Program-made: the position numbers and the translations under genes
Assembly (NCBI GenBank): GCA_000316135.1
Contig: JH993801.1
Coordinates: 1,631 to 49,264 of the forward strand
From: Trachipleistophora hominis
Lineage: Eukaryota > Microsporidia > Pleistophoridae
Length of the DNA: 47,634 nucleotides
Direction of reading: 5' to 3'
Notes under the pieces: generated by a model
Told to the model about the DNA's origin: nothing
Database searches by the model: none
What the model saw: the letters and a program-made list of their open reading frames with translations, nothing else
Shown here: one piece after another, positions 32,535 to 41,599 of the stretch
Numbering within the stretch: position 1 is the stretch's first letter
Layout of the letters: each line of letters opens with the position of its first letter

Positions 32535-33416
32535 CTATAGCATGTAATCTCTTAGACCTGATTCAAAATTTCGTTCGTCCTTTGTAAGTAAAAGCAGAAA
32601 CAGAAAAGCCGTCAATGTCTTGAACCCGTTGGTTAGAAAAATTATACAAATTAAAATATTCACTTACGATTTCACATCAAAAAAGTTGAAAATGTAGATA
32701 AGCGTATCAAGTATCGTGAGGACAATTTCAGCAGTAAGTAATCCATATAACACCCTATACATTACATGGTATTCTTTATGTTTAAATGTTTGATATGTGG
32801 CATAAATCAATATCTTGCAACAAGTATGCAAAACAAACAAAAAAACACCGAATTTCGAATTTAGCAGGGGCAAAAGTGATTTGATTAGTCCGAAGAATAC
32901 GTATAGCTTGAATGTAACTATGACTTGTTGCCTGATCAAAATTAAATATGCTACTTACCTTATTAGCTTCTTAAATTAGGAGATGAACTTACCAATTAAT
33001 TGTGTACTTGGGCCCAGTTTTTTGAAATAATACCAGACCACTTCTATTCTTATTTTTCTGAGCAACATGAATGCTATAAAGCCTCTAAACAGGAGTAGTC
33101 CCACCTCCACTATCTTAAAAACCAGGCATAAGCCCGTTGACTGCTCTCCACCAAGAAAAACCAAAGCAGAGGTAAACGCGTATACTATCGGATATAGATA
33201 CAGTTGATCGAGATTTTTCTGTATGATAGCGTCTACAAGAAATAAATTTCCAAGGAGAAGCGCTGATCCTTTGATCGTATACAACGAATTGAACTTCAAC
33301 GCCCGTGAGTAAAACGAGGACAAACCGAAAAACGTTATTTCAAGGACTGATAATGCACACAGCAACGTTATATACGTCATTCTTTCTCTTGGACTGATAA
33401 GATTTTCTGTTGTCAT
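32535..33416 (-). CDS. Tandem multi-span membrane protein paralogue E, four exons, one doubtful splice site
   Basis: Exons 32993-33416, 32959-32969 (11 nt, residues EANK), 32668-32936 and 32535-32646: 816 nt, 271 residues. Introns 23, 22 and 21 nt; ends CTAATTTAAG, TTAATTTTG and TTAATTTG. Here intron 2 also lacks AG: where copy D has TTTAG before ATCAG, E has TTTTG before ATCAG. Using the AG of ATCAG breaks the frame. Exon 3 is exactly 269 nt only if the cut is after TTTTG. An alternative is a single 42-nt intron (32992-32951) that skips the microexon and still keeps frame. Intron 3 has no usable downstream AG, like copy B. The protein keeps family motifs (YYFKKLGPSTQLI, IRQQVIVTFKLYVF, KDERNFESGLRDYML). 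No nearby stop suggests decay. Confidence 0.75.
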
Positions 33417-33982
33417 GTTTGCCCAGATTAAATAAACCTTTTTAAACTACCAAATTTGATCTCTCAACAAATTAAAATTCAATGATAAATTATGAATATA
33501 AATAAATGAATTCGATTACCCGATGAAAAAGTGTTAATTAAAGGAGCAGTTCACAACAATTAATTAAGCACAAACTTCATTTCCTAGAGAAAAGCATCAT
33601 CTGTTATTTGATTATGGTTTTTATGACCGTTAATTATAACCTATTTACAATATAAACCATCTATATCATAATAAAGGTTTTTACATATTTGTTACTATTT
33701 TAGAACTCTGTTGAGTTCGCTAAACAAAGTTTTCTAAATAATTTTACAAAACCTGATCCTTTAAGTAACATTATAATGCGATGATATGATCATTACAGGT
33801 GCTGCAATTCCCTGCAAAATGCGTTAATTATTAAAAATATTATCATTTTTGATCCATCGTTTGGTTGTAAGAAAAGGATACAATGAAGAGAGGCATAGGT
33901 AGGGCCAAAGGTAGTTAAAGGTGGATCATAGGATGGTTATTATTCCACATATATGTTGTTTTAAACCGAGAACGTCGTTAAA

Positions 33983-34250
33983 TCATGATAACAAAAGACA
34001 ACTCGCAAGCTGATTGGTCAATTTTGAAAACACAAAGCTACAATTTTATTTCCTCTTTTTAAAAGTTATATGTTGTTATATAATTTCTAACTTTTGAAAT
34101 TCATTTAACAATCATTTATGATTGATATTTAGATAAGTCGTTGACGGTAGTAAAAAGTTAATTTTCTAACTTCGCTGAAAAGTATTGATCTAGAAGAAAT
34201 GAATAAAAATTTAAAACGACTAAGGAATATATAAATCAAAAGAGGTTGGA
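33983..34250 (+). mobile_element. R1 element, truncated
   Basis: Starts TCATGATAACAAAAGACAAC followed by TCGCAAGCTGATTGG, contains GTTAATTTTCTAACTTCGCT and GAAATGAATAAAAA, and then stops before the hairpin/CTAG end. Confidence 0.65.
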
Positions 34251-34405
34251 TTAGGTAGTGTGCATGAAGAAGATAATTAAACGGATCTTTAGTTAAAAAA
34301 AGGTATTCAGAGAAAACAGTATCACGGCCATGAATCATTTTTTAAATCTGGTGTGTGAGGAAGTGTGAGGTGTTAATTAAACGAACTTTCAAGCAAAAAA
34401 AATCA
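34251..34405 (-). repeat. Two R2 tail fragments
   Basis: ATGAAGAAGATAATTAAACG with TTTAGTTAAAAAAA, and GTGAGGTGTTAATTAAACGA with TTTCAAGCAAAAAAAA, both matching the tail half of inverted R2. Confidence 0.45.
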
Positions 34406-34717
34406 TTTTTAAATCTGTTGAAAAATGAAAGCTACGTCCTAAGCCTTATTCAAATCGAAATAATGGTAAATAAAATTGAATATTACTGAACATGTGTTGA
34501 TATACCATCCATTTTAAAAATGAAATAGCGTATTTAAACAATTTATACAAATACTATCATTAAACGAATATTAACAGGATATAAAGCAATTCACTCTCAT
34601 AGAACAACCATAACCGATATGTAACATCATCATTTCAAAAGCGGTAGTAATAAATACACCACGTAACAATTATTGTAACCCGCTTTAACAAACCAATCAA
34701 TCAGTAGCAACCTTCTA

Positions 34718-35146
34718 TCATCGTTTATTCTTCCTTCTAATCCTAAAATTATATCCATCACCTTTAACCACCTGTTCGTTCTTTCTTCTAAACGTTACCT
34801 CCGTTCTCTTCATTTTATTCTTATCTTTCCCTTTTGCTTTATTGTTCACTACCGGTCCATTCCCACCATCCAACCGTGCGCGTGGTATAAATCGATTCTC
34901 CTCCACATAGAAACGAGTACCATCCTTCAATCCCCTTACACTGCAGTACATTTCATCCAGTTTACCGAATATTTCATCAACTGTGCCCACGCCCTTCTCA
35001 GCATATACCTTTGTGTTAGGATATGGTACGTCTTTTGTAGTCAGTCTGAGCACCATTAAGTCGTTTACTCGGTGTGAAAACGTGCCCAGTATAATTTTCT
35101 GAGCATTTGTAAATCTTTGCTTAGCAGGATGTGATGACGAACGCAT
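34718..35146 (-). CDS. GAR1: H/ACA snoRNP protein Gar1
   Basis: 142 residues from the ATG at 35146, which directly follows CCCC. An in-frame ATG at 35209 would add 21 residues that lie in a locally duplicated, AT-rich stretch. The Gar1 core is clear: ILGTFSHRVNDLMVLRLTT, VPYPNTKVYAEKGVGTVDEI, FGKLDEMYCSVRGL and RFYVEENRFIPRARL. Gar1 binds Cbf5 in H/ACA ribonucleoproteins that pseudouridylate rRNA and snRNA in the nucleolus. The RGG-rich ends of yeast and animal Gar1 are missing; the C-terminus is Lys/Arg-rich instead (KGKDKNKMKR, FRIRRKNKR). Single exon. Confidence 0.93.
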   Translation of the reverse strand: MRSSSHPAKQRFTNAQKIILGTFSHRVNDLMVLRLTTKDVPYPNTKVYAEKGVGTVDEIFGKLDEMYCSVRGLKDGTRFYVEENRFIPRARLDGGNGPVVNNKAKGKDKNKMKRTEVTFRRKNEQVVKGDGYNFRIRRKNKR

Positions 35147-35150
35147 GGGG
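35147..35150 (-). promoter_or_regulatory. C-run start motif, GAR1
   Basis: CCCC immediately before the ATG at 35146. Confidence 0.5.
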
Positions 35151-35157
35151 TGGTTAA

Positions 35158-35255
35158 AACTAACAATTTTGTGGATGACCGTAATGTTATTTGGTTGAAT
35201 GCTGAACATGAAGAAGATAATTGAACTAACAATCTTGTGGATGATCGTAGTATTC
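35158..35255 (-). repeat. Short direct duplication upstream of GAR1
   Basis: AACTAACAATTTTGTGGATG at 35158 and AACTAACAATCTTGTGGATG at 35225, 67 bp apart. Confidence 0.6.
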
Positions 35256-36380
35256 CTTCATTTACACGAAGATACATACAGCGTGCTATAAAGAATAATT
35301 AATTCGTATTTTATAATACGTACGTTAAGACTATAAAATCAGCCGATAGTTTTTCTGAAGAAACATATTTAAATCAACCGTTAGTGTTTCAAATAATTCT
35401 CTACACATTAAAAAGTAAATATTTGCTGTTAATACACACATGGTCTTAAAATTAATCAATTCCTGTCCATTTTCTTGATTTAATATTAAATTTACTTACC
35501 ATCTCAGTTACTCTTACAACACTACATCATACCATTCACAAATAAACTTCTGGCGGGTTACCACCAACCATAGCTTCATCAGTCTTTGATTTATAGAATG
35601 AATCATTTCTGTTCGTACATTCAATCCTTTCTTTAAAATTAATCATTTCTTCTTCGTACACACAATCCTTTCTTTAAAAGTAAACATTCAATACTAAAGC
35701 AATACATAACATAATTTACACTTTCTATACATGATAGCCTATAAAAACAAGAAATAATTAAATCATCAATACAAACCATAAATAATCTCTTACTAATCTC
35801 CTCTAAACATACAATAATTTATAAAAATCATCATATTGTATTACAAATCATTTTCTATTTCATTCTAAACCATGTATTACGTTGCCATGTATACAAACAC
35901 AACCTATCCTAGTTTATTACTGTACGTTTTACTACGTTCTACGGTCACATCATTGCATGATGTAACATACATCCATACATACAAAATATTATTTTTATAA
36001 ATCGTAATCCTAAAGATCATCTACTAAGACTTAATCATAATCTTAAGGATCATCTACTAAGACTTAAACAGTAACTCTACCTTACGTAACTAGTACATTA
36101 ATTATACTTTAATATACCATTCATCATTATACAACGATAATCCTCATCATTACGTGATAACGCTTCATCAACAATACATGAAGAATAACATTCTACATCA
36201 ATTTTTATTTCTAACACTTTATCACATACTCTAATTACGTTTTAATCATATATTTCTATTACACCCGTATTCTTACAGTGCAGTGTTATAAGAACGTTGT
36301 TTAGCAGTACTACACGTATTGATCATGTCACGTATTGTCGTATAGAACAAGGTGGAACCATTGCTTACGATTTAACGGGT

Positions 36381-36503
36381 GGTTATAAGGATTGATTATA
36401 ATGATTGATTGTAAGGATTGATTATAATGATTGATTATAATGATTGATTATAATGATTGATTGTAAGGAATGATTGTAAGGAATGATTGTAATGATTGGT
36501 TGT
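36381..36503. repeat. Tandem repeat, 13-14 bp unit
   Basis: About eight units of ATTGATTATAATG and variants (ATTGATTGTAAGG, ATGATTGTAAGGA), about 200 bp past the kinase stop codon. Confidence 0.75.
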
Positions 36504-36709
36504 AATGTAGTATTACACAGCATTATTAAATTATATTACAATGTAGCATTACACTAACTCTATCATCCACTACACTACGTAACAATTACTAACCCTATCA
36601 TTACTAAACAACAATTCATAGCCCCATCATTACTAATCATTAACCTATCATTATTACATAACAATTATTAACCTACCATTAATAACCATAACCATCGCGT
36701 AACACATAA

Positions 36710-39700
36710 TCATACGTCTTTCTTAAGAATCTTAACCAATCGTTCTACTTCTTCAAAATTCTTCATCTCAACCATAAAACTCCTTCCCTTCTTTACAGAC
36801 TTACACATATCACATGACATTGCCAGCATGTAGCACTGCCTATGCACCGTAATACCACACTGCTCACACGAAAGGCTGATGCTGTAATGCGGCTCATCAC
36901 AGAAATTGCAGTAGCCGCTCAGCCCCTTCTTACGCACAAATACGTGGCCGTCGTAGAATAACACGTCCTCTCTGGACGTACTCTCGTGCTGTGCATCGCT
37001 ATCATCCGCATTCTCAATCTCAGCTTCTAAGTATTTTATTTTTCTGAGAGAGCCTTCGAGCTGAGTACGTGCTTTCTCTAATACCTTGCCTGTATGCATC
37101 GTGCTCAGCTTTTCTATCGATGCGTAGAGCCTTTTCTCCTTGCGTAGATCCTCTAAGAGCTGCGATCGTGAACGTGTATGTACCACTGAGGGAGTACCTT
37201 CCTCAATAAACACCAATTTGACAACGTTCTTCCTTTTGTACCGCAGTTTCTCTGCCTTGCTCAGGTTCGCACACACGCAGTTGCACAGGTTCTCTACGAT
37301 GTCCAGCAGGTAGAGCTGATTCTTCTCAATCCTCAGCAACGCTTTCTCCCCCTCTACCCGTACCTTAAAAACGATGTTAATCTCACCCTTTGCCCTCAGC
37401 CGTTTTATCTCCGCCTTGTAGCGCAGTATTTCTTTCTCCAGTTTCTTTCTTATCGTTACTTCCGTAGTATTCATCAATTCTACCTCCTTCTTCTCCTGTT
37501 CACGTATCTTCAGCATTTTGCTGAGCGTGCGTATATCCCTGTTCATCCTTCTGTACAACGAAACGATGTCAATCTCGTGCAACGTAATCTTTACGTTATT
37601 TACCACCGTATTAACGTAGTAATTGTAATCAACCATTTTATCTTTCATCAACGCTATTCTTCTCTTATAACGGGCCTTATCATCAGACATACGGGCAATA
37701 CGTCCCTTCAGTTCGTTGTTGTTCCTCTGCATTCTCTCCAGTTCACTCTCCAATTCTATCATACGTTCCGTCTTTATGAGAACGTTATCCTTGAGCTGAG
37801 AGCACTTCGGCAGTTTCTTCTCCAATGAGTGTTCATCACCCACCCCTTCATCCCTTGCCCTGTGCAATCTTTCATTAGCAGCCTTTCTCTTGCTAACAGA
37901 ATCAACCTCAATGCCCTGCTTACACCCCGTGTTAAAAGAGAATATACGTGAGCTGTTGATAGTATTAGCATTGGTAGGGTTGATAGCATTAGCATTGATA
38001 GGGTTGATAGTATTAGCATTGATAGGGTTGATAGTATTAGCATTGGTAGGGTTGATAGTATTAGTAGTATTAGTAGTATCAGTGGTAGGAGTGGTATTAC
38101 TACTATCCTTATTACTAATCTTATTATCCTTATTACTAATCTTATTATCCCTATTACTATCTCCATCTCTATCCCCACTACTATCCTTACTATTACATCC
38201 ACTATCCCTGTGACTATCCTTCTCCTCACCTACATTGCAACCATTGCTACAACATTCACAGCTATTCCTGCTCATCCTCTCTAACTGTTCCCTCTTCACA
38301 ATATTAGTAAGCACTCCATTCCTAATCTTTAAATCCTCACACTCCTCCTTATACTTTACCAACCTTTGATTGGTGCTAATCAACGTTTTATACTTCGTCT
38401 TGAACGCATCAAGCGTACGGAACTTTTCCATCATATTCCTTACCTTTTCATGGTAAGCGTTTAGATCAACGCTCCTAAGGGTGTTTAGCACTGTATCAAT
38501 CATCCTGGTCCTTTGTTTGAGAGTGTTGTTCTCGTTGACGAGTGCTGTGCATCTCTTTACAAGGGCATCGTATGCTAACGCATTGTTTACGTGCTCGTAT
38601 TTATCGACTGTCCCTGTTCTGATTGCTTGTTCAGGAACATCCTCGTTGGTTGTACCCGTACTGTTCTTGCTTTGCATGTATACACCGGTGAACGGTTCCT
38701 TTTCTACCACCTCTTCTGTTTTACCGCATGAAGTGCACGTTAATCTTTTTGTTGGCATGCCGTGCATATTCTGGTTACATGCACTGTCCGTTGTATTTGC
38801 CTGTGCACTATGCGATTCTTTGCTTTTATCGTACAATTCGTGGTTTATTTTACGATGTACAGCATTCTCAACGTATTTGTTATGATTAGACGCTGCATTC
38901 TCAATGCGTTTGTTACGATCAATCTCATCGTTCGTAATACACGCCATACGATCAACCACAGCTTTAGGACACGTTCTACGATCAACCACATCGTTCTTAA
39001 AATGCGTTTCTTCACCACATTCCATCGTGCCATGGTGCTCATCAACCATACCTGCAACCGTTCTACACCCCATACACACCTCAAAGCCATCAAAACTCGG
39101 GTCATAACCAAATCCTACAAAATCGCACGTATGTTCAATCTCCTCATCCTCTAAATGCACCGCTTCTTTCTCCGTGCTCACCTCTGGCACAAAGGGCGGT
39201 CTAAGACCGCCCGCATACTCTCCAAAACTAACACCCTCAAAGAACGGGTGCTCCTTGCATTGCTGTACATTAATGCGTTCATGCTTGTACTGCAGTAGAC
39301 GGTCAATAAGATCGCCAAATACTCCCGCGCACTTCTCGTACTTTATTTCTCTGATGTTGCTCTGCGTCTCAGTGAGCGTGGCCGCGTAGAAGGGCGTCTC
39401 ATCTTTCTTGAGCTCGTACAGTACAACACCGTACGCCCACATATCTACCTCAACGCCCTGCTCGTTCGTAAAACACTCCGGTGCAATGTAATCAGGCGTA
39501 CCCACCATTATCTCTGAACGCGTGGCTGAGCCCGTGCTGCCCGATGAACGCGCGCTGCCCCCCGTAAACTTTCTGCTGCACGTGCTGCGCATCGCCTCAT
39601 TCTCATTTATGCATCCTTTCGCGTCTTTTATACGGCAGCATGAACCAAAATCTGCAAGCTTAACGTACCCTGCACTGTCCAGGAAAATATTCTCCGGTTT

Positions 39701-40201
39701 AATGTCTCTGTGCACGTACCCTAATTTATGCAACTCTTCAATTGCTAAAAGTACGCCTGCCGCATAAAAGCGCAGCTCTTGCTCATCATGCACAGGCACC
39801 CGCTCAAGCAGCTCGCACGGATAAAAATCCATCAGGAAGAAAATGCTGCGCTCGTTTTGAAACGAGCAGTGCATAAACACGAGATACTGCGCATCACGTG
39901 CGCTCTTGAGCGCTGCCTTTTCGTTCTCGAACAGCGCAAGGTGTGGCATATCGATCACTACCTGCTTTTTGATTACTTTTAGGGCGTAGTACTGCTGTGA
40001 CTGGTTGCTCTGCACCAGGTACACGCTGCCGTACCCGCCCTTTGCAATGCCACGTATTAATGCAAAATTATGCAGATTTATACGGCTCCTGCACAGCTGC
40101 GCAATTTCACTCGGTACATTCCGGCTGTAGCCCACCAGTTCGGCACAATCTAAAAGATAGTTAAGGTCTATTTTTGTATGTTGTCGTTCCTCTTGTGTCA
40201 T
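36710..40201 (-). CDS. AGC-family Ser/Thr kinase with coiled coil and C1 domain (ROCK/MRCK-like)
   Basis: 1163 residues. Kinase domain ~46-321: loop IAKGGYGSV (52-60; Ala replaces the first Gly), Lys75 (YYALKV), HRDIKPEN (164-171), DFGSC (184-188), VGTPDYIAPE (233-242). A Ser/Thr/Gly-rich insertion (~192-230) extends the activation loop. The AGC tail ends in FVGFGY (361-366), matching the hydrophobic motif of ROCK/MRCK but with Gly at the usual phospho-site. Then come a variable linker, a long coiled coil (~550-1070) broken by Asn/Thr/Ile repeats, and a C-terminal C1 domain with the pattern H-X11-C-X2-C-X9-C-X2-C-X4-H-X2-C-X6-C. PH and CNH domains of MRCK are absent. In this family Rho-type GTPases steer kinases acting on actomyosin. 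Start: ATG with CCCCC nine bases upstream. High G+C compared with the spacers. Confidence 0.92.
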   Translation of the reverse strand: MTQEERQHTKIDLNYLLDCAELVGYSRNVPSEIAQLCRSRINLHNFALIRGIAKGGYGSVYLVQSNQSQQYYALKVIKKQVVIDMPHLALFENEKAALKSARDAQYLVFMHCSFQNERSIFFLMDFYPCELLERVPVHDEQELRFYAAGVLLAIEELHKLGYVHRDIKPENIFLDSAGYVKLADFGSCCRIKDAKGCINENEAMRSTCSRKFTGGSARSSGSTGSATRSEIMVGTPDYIAPECFTNEQGVEVDMWAYGVVLYELKKDETPFYAATLTETQSNIREIKYEKCAGVFGDLIDRLLQYKHERINVQQCKEHPFFEGVSFGEYAGGLRPPFVPEVSTEKEAVHLEDEEIEHTCDFVGFGYDPSFDGFEVCMGCRTVAGMVDEHHGTMECGEETHFKNDVVDRRTCPKAVVDRMACITNDEIDRNKRIENAASNHNKYVENAVHRKINHELYDKSKESHSAQANTTDSACNQNMHGMPTKRLTCTSCGKTEEVVEKEPFTGVYMQSKNSTGTTNEDVPEQAIRTGTVDKYEHVNNALAYDALVKRCTALVNENNTLKQRTRMIDTVLNTLRSVDLNAYHEKVRNMMEKFRTLDAFKTKYKTLISTNQRLVKYKEECEDLKIRNGVLTNIVKREQLERMSRNSCECCSNGCNVGEEKDSHRDSGCNSKDSSGDRDGDSNRDNKISNKDNKISNKDSSNTTPTTDTTNTTNTINPTNANTINPINANTINPINANAINPTNANTINSSRIFSFNTGCKQGIEVDSVSKRKAANERLHRARDEGVGDEHSLEKKLPKCSQLKDNVLIKTERMIELESELERMQRNNNELKGRIARMSDDKARYKRRIALMKDKMVDYNYYVNTVVNNVKITLHEIDIVSLYRRMNRDIRTLSKMLKIREQEKKEVELMNTTEVTIRKKLEKEILRYKAEIKRLRAKGEINIVFKVRVEGEKALLRIEKNQLYLLDIVENLCNCVCANLSKAEKLRYKRKNVVKLVFIEEGTPSVVHTRSRSQLLEDLRKEKRLYASIEKLSTMHTGKVLEKARTQLEGSLRKIKYLEAEIENADDSDAQHESTSREDVLFYDGHVFVRKKGLSGYCNFCDEPHYSISLSCEQCGITVHRQCYMLAMSCDMCKSVKKGRSFMVEMKNFEEVERLVKILKKDV
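37955..38160 (-). repeat. In-frame coding repeats in kinase linker
   Basis: About four 24-bp units at 37955-38050 encode NANTINPI-type octapeptides. A second set of 21-bp units (about 38105-38150) encodes DNKISNK. Both keep frame, so length variation would be tolerated. Confidence 0.85.
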
Positions 40202-40210
40202 AATTCTAAT

Positions 40211-40215
40211 GGGGG
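40211..40215 (-). promoter_or_regulatory. C-run start motif, kinase
   Basis: CCCCC nine bases before the ATG at 40201. Confidence 0.45.
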
Positions 40216-40973
40216 TTAATTTTTGTTTACGTACATGTGTAATTAATCAGCCCTTTTATTGTTCTTGGCTTATTTTACAACCGTTTTAATGCGAGTAAGA
40301 AGATTGGCTGATAATATTTTAAAGTGGTTTTAAATGAAAGGGTTTTCTTTGGCAAATTAATGCAAATACGCTTAATTGTTTATGCAATAATATTTTTTAT
40401 GGTATTTTCAATTTAAATACGCTTAATTGTTTATGCAATAATATGTTTTATGGTATTTCCATTTAAAATACGCTTAATTGTTCATGCAAAAATATGTTTT
40501 ATAAATGATTACGGTGCTTATCATGAACATACAAACACTCCTTAGCACTCGTTTTTAAAACCCCATCGCACGCATTATTGTACACATGTACATTAATCGC
40601 ACCATAAATGGAAATATTAATTTTGTTACTACGCAAAATGTGCTCCGTGCTATCATGCGCATAAAAGAACATACCAACATTGACAAGCAAAACGTACCAC
40701 CATAAGATCTAAGACAGCGTTTGGTTAGGGCAGCCCATCTGTTGCTCCTTGTTGTCTAATGCTGTTTCATTCTGGTGCACTTGTACTGATTTCTTCTACC
40801 CCCAGATACATCCCTTGATTGTACAGATGATAGCAACACATTGTTAGATCATCATTTTTGCTTTGGACTGCTGACCTAACACCACTAATAAACGTGTTAT
40901 TGATAGCATTTATCGAATGTAAGCAACCGATTTATTGACAGGTACTGAAAAGATAAGAATGATAGAAATGAAA

Positions 40974-41090
40974 GGTTTTTTTGTTTACTAGAAGTGGTTT
41001 AATTATTACCTCATACAATAACATCTAATCAAACCTACTCTTCTGGTCCGCTGGGACCGACCATGACCACCGACCTTTAGTTCATGGAAG
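40974..41090 (+). repeat. R2 dispersed repeat, best copy
   Basis: About 117 bp: GGTTTTTTTGTTTACTAGAA, then TTTAATTATTACCTCA, ACTCTTCTGGTCC, a hairpin GGTCCGCTGGGACC, GACCATGACCACCGACCTTT and GTTCATGG. Confidence 0.65.
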
Positions 41091-41274
41091 AAATGAAGGA
41101 TGGTAAAATATTTTGCTGTTTGATCTTCCTCGCTTGGATACTTTTTAAAATATTTTAACGAACCAATGATAAAAGAGCAAATGAAGAAGAGCTTAGTTTA
41201 TCAAGAGTATTGTTATGAACAAGCCCTTTATTTTCCCTGGGACTTGTTTGTCATAAGGATTTAACCTTGAATCA

Positions 41275-41599
41275 TCATGATAATAAAAAAACAACTTGTA
41301 AGCTGATTGAAAGTTAAAGAAACAATACAAAGAATATTATTCTACTTTTTGATACTAAATCAAAAGTTATATGTTGTTATTTAATTCCTAGGTTCCTAGA
41401 CTCACTCAGCTGTCATCTACGATCGATGTTTAGATAAATTATTAACACCAGCAGAAAATTACTTTCCAATCCTTGCTGAAATATACTAAAAACTCGAAAA
41501 TGGTCGATTTGAAATGAAATGGAGGAGAAAGAAAGAATAAGTCCTATCAAATGCATGATAATTTTTAGTTCCGTTTCATGAAGGGAATAACGTGGCTGG
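41275..41599 (+). mobile_element. R1 element, first of a tandem pair
   Basis: 325 bp. Starts TCATGATAATAAAAAAACAA, has the TTCCGTTTCATGAAGGGAA imperfect hairpin, and ends GTGGCTGG (CTAG mutated to CTGG), directly joined to the next unit. Confidence 0.7.

Larger units (their letters stand above)
33417..34717. other. Intergenic region with truncated R1 and R2 pieces
   Basis: R1 from 33983 to about 34250, its 3' end replaced by two R2-like tails (34251-34305 and 34338-34405). No supported gene. Confidence 0.5.
35147..36709. other. Intergenic region, AT-rich with short tandem repeats
   Basis: Between GAR1 and the kinase, both on the minus strand. Has direct repeats (CTACTAAGACTTAA at 36021 and 36053) and a 13-14 bp array at 36381-36503. 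No supported gene. Confidence 0.5.

Noticed and set aside
37774..38229. Leu/Ile/Val-rich 151-codon frame inside the kinase gene
   Set aside because: Out-of-frame reading of the coding minisatellites.
40499..40690. 63-codon frame upstream of the kinase (MFFYAHDSTEHILRSNK)
   Set aside because: Codon-like composition, but the full frame needs TTG, the ATG version has 57 residues, and no family is visible. Possible small gene, not supported.
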